From Lytechinus variegatus (Eukaryota; Echinodermata; Echinoidea; Temnopleuroida; Toxopneustidae), in assembly GCF_018143015.1 (NCBI RefSeq), contig NC_054744.1, positions 2,067,059-2,131,058 on the forward strand: a DNA stretch of 64,000 nucleotides. The letters are read 5' to 3'. The notes under the pieces are model-generated. The model ran no database searches, was not told where the DNA came from, and saw nothing but the letters and a program-made list of their open reading frames with translations. A program made the translations under genes and the position numbers. Below, one piece after another: positions 1 to 10,800 of the stretch. The stretch's first letter is position 1. Each line of letters begins with the position of its first letter.

Positions 1-238
1 CACCTTGTTAGGTGCTCAAGGCGCTCCTATATTACCCGGCTAAGCTAGGCGTTCATAGCGCACACAGCTTCTTAAGGAATTACTTCCTACCGGTACCCAT
101 TTACCTCACCTGGGTCGAGTGCAACACATCGTGGATCAGTTTCTTGCTGAAGGAAATTACGCCATGGCTGGGATTCGAACCCACGACCCTCTGTTTCAAA
201 GTCCGAAGACTAATCCACTGGGCCACAACGCTCCACAT
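1..238 (-). repeat. tRNA-derived SINE, family A, copy 1
   Basis: Read on the minus strand, a tRNA-like head with A-box-like TGGCCCAGTGGATTAG and B-box GGTTCGAATCC is followed by a body with 'cactcgacccaggtgaggt' and a tail ending in a Pol-III-SINE-style 'agccgggtaatata'. The same head and body recur at 17234, 25351 and 47880 on the plus strand, which establishes a family. The copy runs off the left edge of the window, so its 3' end is not seen. Confidence 0.8.
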
Positions 239-299
239 CTACATTCATCAATCATATCAATGCTAGAGCACTGTATTAGCTATTTATGACACCTGTATG

Positions 300-645
300 A
301 AAATTCTTCACCTAATAAGAAATATTACTACAACCTGTACAAAATATGACTTACACTTGTACTCTAAGGGGGGGGGGGGTATCAAACGTTTCCAACGCTT
401 GCTTTTAAAACATTCAAAACATATGTACGTACAATTGTCTATTGGCCTACCCTAACTTTGGACCAAGTAAATATTTAAAACACATGTTCGAACTAAACTG
501 AAACATTAGAATTGCATTAAATTAATTTCCTGACAAACATCTATATATTTCACATATACTAGCGCATCATGCTATTTCAAATTACAACTTTTAAACTTGT
601 AAAAATGGAAAGTTATTTTCATAAAAATACTCGTCATAGAAACTC
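300..645. other. Unassigned AT-rich intergenic sequence
   Basis: There is a short poly-G tract near 367 and no supported gene, RNA or recognisable element. Confidence 0.5.
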
Positions 646-649
646 TATA

Positions 650-1030
650 GATGGGGCTGTGTTTTCTATGTTTTGATCTTTTGATGACCCTTTTGGACTT
701 ATCTGCTGCATTTGACACTTAAGATCATGATATTTCTTTTTATCACGCTTGTCCAGCAGAATTGGAGTTAGATCCGTTGGTTTGACCTGGTTTAAGTGGT
801 TGGTCCTCTCAAGTTGAAATATTGGGTGAATTATCCAAACCCCAAATTTCTGAATATGACTAACACGAGGCTTGATTATTGGTCCTGTACTTTATTCAGT
901 ATACACTTCCGGTGGGTGACATAGCAAGACATCATGCTATTATCATCTCTACGCAGATGATACTCAGTTATATATATCTTTTGACTATAAAACTGCAGGA
1001 GACCTCGAAAATGCCCTTCATAGCCTAGCT
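650..1030 (+). mobile_element. LINE reverse-transcriptase fragment
   Basis: A degenerate reading frame contains LLDLSAAFDT at about 690 and YADDTQLYISFD at about 948, separated by a GLIIGPVLYSVYT-like stretch. These are RT palm motifs of CR1/Rex-type non-LTR retrotransposons. Stops and frame changes interrupt it and neither end is present, so it is a dead fragment. Confidence 0.75.
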
Positions 1031-1079
1031 AACACATAACGTTATAATATGTTAACTTGACATTAGTAAATAAAAAACA

Positions 1080-2160
1080 TTATGAAGAAAACAAAATATT
1101 TTTCGAATGTTTCATAATGTAACATTATTAATGTAAAAATAGCATTTTTGAAACGTTAAGATGTTATGGCAATGAATTCTGTTATAAAATGTCATGAAAA
1201 TATGTTTTCAAAATATTTCAACAAAACATTTTTGAAAAATGATTTTCTAACGTTCTCTAAAAACGTTTCAAATATGTATCAGTAACATAATATTTTTGAC
1301 GTTTTTGTGACCTCATTTTAAGAGAAACACAATTAAATTTTTCTGACTTTATAATTTTACATCTTTGATGTAAAATAGCATTTTAAAAACATTTTTAGAA
1401 TATTATGACTGTAATAATAAATGTTCTTAAAATGATAAGAAACTATGTTCTTAGATTATTCTAACAAAACAGTTTTGAAAAAACTTTTTAAATATTTACT
1501 AAAATGTTTCAGAAATATATTAGAAACGTTTTTGGGATGTAATATTAATATTTTTGAGAAACAAATTAACATTTTACCAAAATATGTTAAGCATTGGATG
1601 TGAAAATATCATTCTAAAAACAAGTTGAGATATTCTGACAATAACATCAAACGTTCTTGAAGTGTCATGAAACTGTTTATAAAATATTTTAACTAAACGT
1701 TTTTGAAAAATGTTTTCCTGATATTTTCGGAAACGTTACTGAAATGTATTTTAAACATATATCCAAAGTTTTTATGATATGATTTTTACATTTTTTTCAC
1801 AATCTTAATATTTTACTTACATTTTTAAGGTTATATATTTGATGAAAAATTAACATCTTTAAAAAATGTTGTTACAATATTATGACAATTAGATAACCGT
1901 TATAGAAACGTAATGAAATTATGTTTTGTAATAGTTTAACAAAACATTTGGAAAAAAAACATTTTCTTATATTTACCAAAATATTTCAAAATGAATTAGA
2001 AACATCTCTATTTTAGTGTCTTTATAATACAATTTTAACATTTTATAACTATACTATCATCTTTAAAAAGTTATACATGGGATTTAAAAATGATCTTTAA
2101 AGGTTGTTATAATATTATAGCAATATGACATCGAACGTAGATTACATCCTACACTATTAT
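1080..2160. repeat. Degenerate AT-rich satellite, ~235-bp unit
   Basis: The landmark 'aacaaaacatttttgaaaaa' recurs in diverged form at about 1219, 1462, 1690 and 1935, giving a unit of about 230-245 bp and four to five copies. Neighbouring motifs such as 'aaacgttactgaaatgtatt' recur at the same offset. The copies are old and strongly diverged. Confidence 0.65.
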
Positions 2161-2217
2161 GTTTCCAATTTGCGAGATCAGCAACCGAGATCTCAAGGGA
2201 GGAGGTTAATTCGGTTA

Positions 2218-2410
2218 CACTTCGTTATTCCAAAGATTCATTATTCCGAAGATTCTTCTTGCGAAGGAACGTAATTCCGAAACACTTAAATTGCCCATGC
2301 CTCAAAGTTCGTTAATCCTAAAACGAAAAACGGTTCGTTAATCTGAACATTTGTGGCGTTATTCCGAAGGTTCGTTAATCCGAAATCAAAACAGGGTTCG
2401 TTATTCAAAG
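2218..2410. repeat. Short-motif repeat cluster (TTCGTTAATCCGAA type)
   Basis: Imperfect copies of 'ttcgttattccgaag' and 'ttcgttaatccgaa' repeat at irregular spacing. The motif is partly self-complementary. It abuts the foldback element at 2418. Confidence 0.6.
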
Positions 2411-2417
2411 AACAAAA

Positions 2418-3094
2418 ATTGGCAAGGTCTTACAGCAGTCTCCAAGATCACTGAAATTTGTTATGTCTGTGGAATGGCTCAGAAAGACCCCTCAAAGTAC
2501 TTCGAAAGACTGATGGATATTTCTTGTCTTACTGGTCTTAGACTAGTCCTATAGAGATCTTTGAATGGTCTTTCTAAGATCTTTTATGCAACGAGACTAG
2601 TGATCTTTCAGAATTTTTTCCATGGACATTGCCTGGTCTTTCAATGATCTCTTATGAGTCCTACAGTGATCTCCGCAAAAATCTTGAGAGACTGCCGAAA
2701 GATCATGGAAAGACTAGTAAGAACTTTGAAAGTTCATCGAAAGACTGATGAAAAACCATCAAAAGACAATTTTCCTGCAGACCGCTGAAAGACTGTTTTG
2801 AACCGTTTCAAAAAGTTTTGGGACTCACGAGGACTACGAAGATCATTGAAAGATCCATCAGGAATCGTGAAAGACCTCGGAGATCTTTGAAAGTTCGTTG
2901 AAAGACCCTAGAAAGATCAAGCAAGTTTCATGGTCTTACAGCAGTCTTTCAGAGGCTTTGCTCTCTATGGAATGGGGATTTAAGACAAGAAATATCCATC
3001 AGTCTTTCAGAATTCTTTGAGGGGTCTTTCTGAGTCATTCCACAGAGATGACAAATTTCAGTTATCTTGGAGACTACTGTAAGACCTTGCCAAT
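2418..3094. mobile_element. Foldback DNA element with 114-bp inverted arms
   Basis: The arm 2418-2531 matches the reverse complement of 2981-3094 at about 90%: both begin TTGGCAAGGTCTTACAG and end GATATTTCTTGTCTTA. The 450-bp interior has many short inverted GAAAGACT/AGTCTTTC motifs. No coding capacity is seen. The superfamily is not assignable and no clear target-site duplication was found. Confidence 0.8.
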
Positions 3095-3507
3095 ATTTGG
3101 TCATTCAAAGGTCCTTAAAATGTCTTCCCTCTGTGGAATGGTAAACCAAACAAGCAAAGTACTTAAAATTTGTAAAAATTGGTCAGGGAATAACAAAGTT
3201 ATGACATTTCAAATATTTGCATTATTTTGGTGGAAGTCGTGTGCATGTCTTCATGAATATTCAATGAACAAACCAATGACGTCACATCCACACTTGTTCT
3301 TTTGTATTTTATCATATGAAATTATATTCATTCAGATTTTGTCCTCCAAACAGATTAAAATATTGGATTGACAAATGATTTAATGCATTAGATATTCATT
3401 GAATATTTTATTATAAGTGACCCATCATACACGCATGTATAGAAATATGAAATAATCACAATTTCATATAATAACACAATAATAAGAAAAGTGCGGACAT
3501 GAACATC

Positions 3508-3772
3508 ATAATAATAAATAATAATAATAATAACTTTTTATTTACCCAGGGTAGCCACTTCAGTTAAGAAACTGCTCTACCAGCGGGCCCTGCATAACAT
3601 TATATGTTATTATTTCCCTTCTCCAATCTAAATGCTGAGCGCCTAGCAAGAAGGCAGAAGGTCCCATTTTTATAAGTCTTTGGTATGACTCGGCCGAGGA
3701 TCGAACCCACGACCTCCTGTTCATGAGGCGGACGCTCTACCACTGAGCCACCGTGACCGGTCAGCTCACCTT
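3508..3772 (-). repeat. tRNA-derived SINE, family B, copy 1
   Basis: On the minus strand the head reads GGCTCAGTGGTAGAGCG with B-box GGTTCGATCC, then a body, then a tail 'ctaccctgggtaaataaa' and (AAT)n. The anticodon-arm region is not tRNA-like, so this is a SINE head. The tail recurs at 35161 and the head at 63568. Confidence 0.8.
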
Positions 3773-4216
3773 TTGAATATTCACGACGGCGTGCATAAAT
3801 GCTTTCACAGAATGTTGCTACAATAACTTCTTTATGTTGTTATCAGATTTTGATGACATTTTCAGCATTTTCTCACCGAATTCTACTTTGTTTAGATATA
3901 GTTATTTGTATAGATGTAATAAAGGGATTACCCCTTTAATCTCTTCTATCTATAATCAAAAGCTAACCGATTAGAATGGTCGATATTGTGCGAAGAGTTT
4001 TCAGAACTCATTGACCCTGTTTAACGCTACAGAAAGGAAATCTTATTGGAAAGAATTTTGGAATTTTACGTTACTTTCGTCAGAATCTCAATTCAAGTTC
4101 AAGAGTAAAACGGAGTGTTATATAATTGGGATTTTGGGGGAAGGAACGTTAAGAGAGCAATAGGTGCAGCATCCTCTGAGTCTGTCTTCAGTCTTCAGTC
4201 ACGGTCATCTCCTCAG

Positions 4217-4448
4217 GGCTTGTACCATCACACCGGGTTGTCTGGTCCGGCAATCGCGTAACCGACCATTCGAGAAAAGGGCTTCCTGAATTCCCGAAAC
4301 GTCCGGTCCAGTTTACCATTTGAGAATTGGGTAAACTGGACCCGACCTTTCGGAAATTTAGAGGACCTTTGATTTTTCTCGAGGTCGGGTTTCGCGATTG
4401 CCCTACAGGACGCGATGACCATGATAACCCGATGTGATGGTACAAGCC
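4217..4448. repeat. 232-bp imperfect palindrome
   Basis: The outer 16 bases GGCTTGTACCATCACA are perfectly inverted at 4433-4448. Inner similarity continues with gaps to a centre near 4325 (CAGTTTACC / GGTAAACTG). It lies about 160 bp beyond the stop codon of the GPCR and may fall in its 3' UTR. A MITE is the simplest reading. Confidence 0.75.
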
Positions 4449-4610
4449 TCACATCAGTGTGTTCTGTTTAACCGACGAAGCTTGCTACTCACCTTATTTA
4501 TAAGTTATGCTAAATGGTAGAAGTAGGGTTGAAAATAACTTATTTATGTTTGAGTGTAGCGCTGTAGATATACAACAGATCATGGTCAAGGGGACGATCA
4601 CCATGTCTGA

Positions 4611-4898
4611 TCACCATACCCTACATGATATGATCCTCATCACCGTAGCCCTGAATAATGGCTGAGATACCACGTATGATATGGGATTCAAGAGGTTGTT
4701 TCCATACGTCAAAAACGCAAAGAAGACGTAGAGTTGTATGGGAATACGAGGAATGATGAGACGAGCATCGATGGTCAGGAGTAAGCTGATCACGCTGAAA
4801 GGGATCCAGGTCAATACGAAAGCGACGATGATGAGGGAGAGGGTCCGTGTGGCTTTGCGCGACTCGGAGGGCGATTCCATCCGCTGTGCGTTGGATTT
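4611..4898 (-). CDS. GPCR exon 2 (TM6, TM7, C-terminus)
   Basis: Starts after a pyrimidine-rich TTTTTCTTGTAG acceptor with KSNAQRMESPSESRKATRTL, then TM6 (FVLTWIPFS) and TM7 (NPISY) and a 20-residue tail. In-frame Met at 4880 is internal, not a start. Confidence 0.92.
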   Translation of the reverse strand, partial: KSNAQRMESPSESRKATRTLSLIIVAFVLTWIPFSVISLLLTIDARLIIPRIPIQLYVFFAFLTYGNNLLNPISYVVSQPLFRATVMRIISCRVW

Positions 4899-7800
4899 CT
4901 ACAAGAAAAATGAAAAGAAAGTGGTTGATATGGGCGGATCCATGGACTGGGCGAATCGACTGCGGTCCCCAGCAGCGGCGCAAGAGAGAGAGAGAGAGAG
5001 AGAGGTTAGGAGAAAGGAAGAAAAGAAGTAGAGGAAGAGGGAAGAATGCTAGAAATAAAGGAAGTAGGTGAGAAATAAGAAAATAAGAGCGAAGGAAAAA
5101 AATGATTGGCTAATGGCAATACTTTGGCCTGCAGGCCTTTACGATGGCGCCCGGGGCAAGTGCTAGAATCTAGCCCCTTATATATACTAAGTAAACACAC
5201 TTCTAGTCAAAATAAACATAGTATTAATGCGAGTGCGAATAATTCTCAATATTAAGACGTTCAGACGGAATATTTCTAAGTTTGCAAGATTATCATAAAT
5301 AATATGATTTGTATCCAACTAAACAACAAATGCCAGCGCCAAGTGCGAGCTAAACATTATTGACATTCAGACCTGGAAAGGGAACATTTAAAAAGACCCT
5401 TTTATGAATTCATACAGATCTCATTAAATAAATCGACCTAATACGAGGGCGAATCGCGAGCCAATTTCCTTTCAATATTAAGAATGACTTTTCCAAGCAC
5501 TTTTTGTAATCATTAACATGATGCATTTATCTTATCTAAACAATAATAACGCTAGCGCGAAGCGAGCTGGAAATTCGATTTGTCCGGACACATTAGGAAG
5601 AAGTATTCCCACTATATGTATCTAACTAAGCAATTAACGCAAGCATGAGAGGTGTGCTGAAAATTTGAATATATCTACTTATCTATAAAAATGAAGGAAG
5701 AGGATTTGTATATTCCTTATCAAACTAGCGCATGATGAAAAGCTTTGACAGAACAGTTTGTAAGAATTAATGAAGATCGAATAACCTATCAATATGCAAA
5801 CCCGCAGCTAGAAATAAAAAGTTATGATATTTGCGTTTAGATATAAAGGGATATTCTAAGGATTGTTTGTTAGAAATTTTGAAGAGAATTAGTATATCAC
5901 TAACCAAAGTTGGCATTGATATTCATCCCTAGATAAAGACATACAAGATTTATTTTCTAAATATATTGGGAACCAGGGTTAGAGCATAGGACGGGGGCAT
6001 TAATCACCTTCAGTGGTATTCAATTCAATTATTTTTTCAATTCAATTTATTTTTTTCAATTTCAATTCATATCATTTATCAGGTTGGAAATGGAGGAGGC
6101 TGCTAAAAAGCGGGGCTTGTAGAGTGCAGCCTCCTAATAAATATTCTTGCAGTTGTTTAGCATATAAAAATTAAAGTAACAACTTGAGCATGAACCAGTT
6201 AAATTAAAAGGAAATAGGGGAAATTAAAATAGAAAATGAAATAAGAAAAAGAGAGATTAAAGGTCTCCAGAATCCAGCCCCAGCACTCACAGACGGACCT
6301 CGCCGATCAACAGGGAAACGAAAGAGATGTAAAAGTGTACGTGACATGATAAACATGTTTGATTAAAAAAATACAAGAGTTTGAGTGATGAAGAGTTAAA
6401 TTCAATGGTTATCTTGGAGAAAGTTCAATTCAATTTATTTTTCATTCTTCAACATAATACAAATAAGTACAAGATAGATTGATTCCCTTTATGTGCCTTT
6501 ATTCCTTTGCCTGTTTTCTTCATATTTTCTTTTCCTTTTCTTTATTTGAGCCCCTTTTCCCTTTTTGCTCACGTATTCCACTTGCGCCCCCGTATACACG
6601 CCACTGATCAAGAATAAAAATATTCCGCCCGCGCTTCGCAATTGCATTGTCTGTTTAATGTTATGATTAAATTGAGGACTACATAGCGCTTAAAATGTCC
6701 AGTTTTCAATATATAAAAGGTGTTATAGTTCACACTCCACTCTTTCATTTCCCTTTTTCCAAATTCTTGTTGGGAGATAACCATAATGTTATGGTTACAT
6801 AAAAAAGGTCTTTGACTAATTTTTCCATCTAGGTCGCTTGTATCCCCATCAGCGCAGAGGATTATCTTTTTTTAAGGGGTGGGAGATGCAACAATTATGT
6901 CCCCCTCCCCCAAAATGATAACCCTGTACTCTGACGTCCATGGTGTAATGTTAATAATAGGGAAAAAAGTGGGAAATTTGAAAAAAAAGGTAAAAGGAGA
7001 CTGAAAACAAAAACCAAATACCACAAAGTATATTATGTATTAGTAAAAATTAATAAATAAAAACAATATAACTCGTTATTTTTATGACTTGATTTCTCTT
7101 ATCCTCTATTTTCTTCTTTTCTTTCACTTTTTCCCCTTTTCCTCGTATAAATTCTTCCACCCTCCATCTTTTTTCTTCTCTTTCCTTTCTTTTTTTTATG
7201 TTGGCCGCTTATCATCGGCGGAAATCTGTCCCCAAAGGTAGGGTGACCAGGGGCTGGAAAATTTGACAAGCAAAAAAAAAAAAAGGAAAATAGTTTATCA
7301 CCCAAAATGTAAGGCCATCTTAACCCAAAAAAATTTAAAAGCGAAAAAAAGGTTATCACCAAAAATGTAAGGTCATTTAGTCCAAAATACATGTTTTTGT
7401 TGGCCACTATAATCGTTAATTTATAAATATTCCGTCACAAATTTTGAGTTAATCAAGATGAGATGAGGATCGAGCTAGATGTTCAGGGCAGCTCAGTGGC
7501 GTACCGAGCCAAAAATCTTGAAGGGGCAAGATATAGCGTAGTATCGGGCAAAATTTATAAAAAGTTGCGAGCGGGCAAAAATTTCAACATCTTTATTGCA
7601 TAAATCAAATTATGTGATAGATTTTGACATAATAATTCAGAAATTGATATGATATTTCACCCTTCTCTCTTTCCTCTTTTTCTTGGTCATGATTTTCATT
7701 TTTTGAGGGGAGGCAAGCGCCCAAGCCCCCTATCTATACGCTACTGGGTTAGCTTGAAAAGACTTGTCAAGGGTTTTATCCGACAAATGACGTTTAATCC

Positions 7801-10800
7801 GACGATTGCCATAGTAAGAATACTTTTCCGCCGATCAAAAATAAATTATTTTTTAGTAGTAGTAGTATTCATTTCCGTATTGAAAGTAGAATTATATACA
7901 ATGAAATACAGTGGATAGCCCCTATTCAGCGTAACTAGCACAGTCACGCTGGTCTTCCGTGGGGTCCAACAAATTTAAAATTAACTTATAAGTTAGACAC
8001 AACAAAACCAGATTAAAATAACAGATGTACAGAAGATAAATGAAAACAGTGACGAACATAAATGATTAAAAATACAAATATCAATAGAAAACATATTTCG
8101 ATAAAACAAAAATGAAGGGGTGCAAACCTAACAGGGAAGGGGTAGGGGGTACAGATCGATAATCTTAGATTTGAAAATATTAATACTAGGGGATGATGTA
8201 ATGTGAGGAGGAAGGGAATTATAAGCCATGGCGCTTTTATACTTGAAGGATCTTTTGAGGTAATTTGTTCTTGGTTTGGGTAATTTAAATTTGGTTCCGA
8301 AACGGGAGGGATACGTACGTGATACTAACTCAAATTCATTTCTTCAGGCCCCCTCACACCTAAACGAATTGCCTGAAATATGCCTTGCGATGGCTGGCGA
8401 AAGGCATTTAAAAAAAATCGTTTTCAATGGTAACTGATAGTAAATCATATTTACCCTTCGTGTTTGGGTTCGTACATCTTCTGCACTAACAGCTGCGATT
8501 ATTCAAATTCGCGCGGAAATTTTGAACATGTTTAAAATTTCCCGACGAATTGAAAAATCGTTGGTTATCTGTTTGAATTCGCACCTCTAATTTAGTCTGC
8601 GGTAATCTTTCGTTTATCGCTCGTCTGTTTTGTAGCGCATAGTTCCTCTTCGCGCTTTTGCCAAAGTGGAGAGATCTCAAACCCGTAACGAAGCAACACG
8701 ATGACACAACGAACAAGATTGTCTGATCTATTCCCTCGTCTTCGTTTCTAATTGCACGTCACATCAAACCATCGCTCACTGTTCCTTCGTCTTATAGGGT
8801 TATATTAACCCTTCGCTCGCTTTTGGCCGCAATTTTCTCTTAGAGGTGAACCGAAAAATCGATATCCTTTGCATGTCATATTTATCCTTCGGTTACCGTT
8901 CGTTGATAAAATTTGACAATAGTTACTGATCGCATGATTTGACGGAATCATCTATTTGAATTCGTTAAATTCGCGTGCATTTCGTTCATTTTTCCCATTC
9001 GTCGCCCTTCGTCTGCCTACATTCGGTCAGGTGTGAGGGGGCTTTTAAATATTTTGGAGATAGATTATTCACATCGGCGGATCCAGGGGGGGTGCGCAGG
9101 GTGCGCGCGCCCCCCCTAATATTTGAGCGGCGCCTTCGGCGCCGCTCAAAATAAAGAAAATTAAAAAAAAGTAAAAGAAAGAAAAGGCGCCGCTTGAAAA
9201 ATTAAAAATAAAGGAAAGAAAGGGAAAAGGCGCTGCTTAAAAAAAAAATTATACACTGATATAACATTAGCAACAGTAAAGGAAAGACTATCCCCAGCAA
9301 AGCGTAATCATATCATCTTCCTTATTTTTTCTTTTAACTACCCTTTTCCCAACAACTTCGCCGGTATAGCAGTGCGCTGCCTGCATATAACTGGCGCCAA
9401 TCAAGAATAATCAGCGCCACCTTAATCTAAATCGGCGCCGGACAAGAATAATCAGCGCTATTTAATCAGCGCTATTTAATCGGCGCCGGTAAAGAAAAAT
9501 CGGCGCTGCCTGAGTTCTTAACCGGCGCCGATCAAGGATAATCAGCGCCACCTATATCTAAATCGGGGCTGGTCAAGAATAATCAGCACCACCTGGTTAA
9601 AAATCGGCGCCAGTCAAGAATAATCGGCGCCTCCTGGTTCTAGATCGGCGCCAGTCGATTATGGATTGCCGCTGCCTGAATCTTACGTAACGTCGGTAAA
9701 AATAATCAGTACTACTTGTTTAAATCGGCGCCGGTCAAGACAAATCGGCGCTGCCTTTGTCTTAACCGGCGCCACCTAAATTTAAATCGGCGCCGGTCAA
9801 GAATGATCAGCGTCCCCTGATTTCAATAAATAAGCGCCGGTAGAATAATGAATAAGGGCCTATTGCTAACCAAATCTAGATCGGCGCCGCGGTCAAGAAT
9901 GATCGTTTTGCCCTCCCCCAATAATTCCGCATGTGCAAAAACAACAAGATGGTAATGTTACACAGAAATCAGCAAACGAGATTGAGCTACACAACTCGTT
10001 CTTTATTAAAAATCGTGCTCAAATTATCAGATTGGAACATAAAAATTTTCAGCTCGCGCTTCGCGCTCGCATCATTTCTGTAGCAAAACCCCATACTTTT
10101 CATGATTAAATAGGTGAATAGAATGTCCCGTTTTTAGTTCTGAACCTCAAAAGAACTCCCGCTTCGATTTTCAATAATCTTTTGTTGGATATAATCTTGT
10201 TCTTTATTAAAACGTACATTAAACTGTAATGTTTTCAGATCGAAATATCAAAATTTTAAGCTCGCACTTCGCGCTCGCATTTTTTTTTAGATACCCATCT
10301 TAGTCATTGGTACCAAGAATGCTTAGAATATCAAGCTATCTGGTCAGAATATAAGTAAATTTCAGCTCGCCCTCGGCACTCGCATTATCTGTGTAGTGAG
10401 ATATGTATCCTCCTCATGAGTTACTACAAACAGTCCTAAACAGGCACCTTTTTCCTGTTTTCAGGTCAGTATACTTTAAAAATTTCAGCTCGCGCTTCGC
10501 GCTCGCATTAATTTGTCGGTGAAATATGTGTCTCTATCTCATGAGTCATGTATATGATATGAGTCATATATATACATATATATATGCATGTGTGTGTGTG
10601 TGTGTGTGTGCGTGTGCGTGTTTTGACAGGGTCAGGCATTACCCCTTTTTATTTTTCAACATTTTCTTTTATTGTGCCGGTGAAGTGCAAAAATATGTGC
10701 GCCGCTCGGCAGTGCGCCCCCCCCTTTCGCCAAAAGCTGGATCCGCCTATGATTCATGATCTTATACACGAGAATAAGGGAATGATCGCTTCTTCTGTTG

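Larger units (their letters stand above)
9072..10751. mobile_element. 1.68-kb non-autonomous DNA transposon with two internal satellites
   Basis: The termini CATCGGCGGATCCAGG and (complement) CATAGGCGGATCCAGC differ at two of 16 positions. They are flanked by a perfect ATTCA duplication at 9067-9071 and 10752-10756. Removing the element restores the LINE frame VYKIMN-NLSPKYL. It encodes no protein; it is filled by a GGCGCC-rich tandem repeat and a GCTCGCGCTTCGCGCTCGC repeat. The superfamily is not assigned. Confidence 0.8.

Noticed and set aside
4188-4452. Two overlapping minus-strand ORFs
   Set aside because: They fall inside the 232-bp palindrome.
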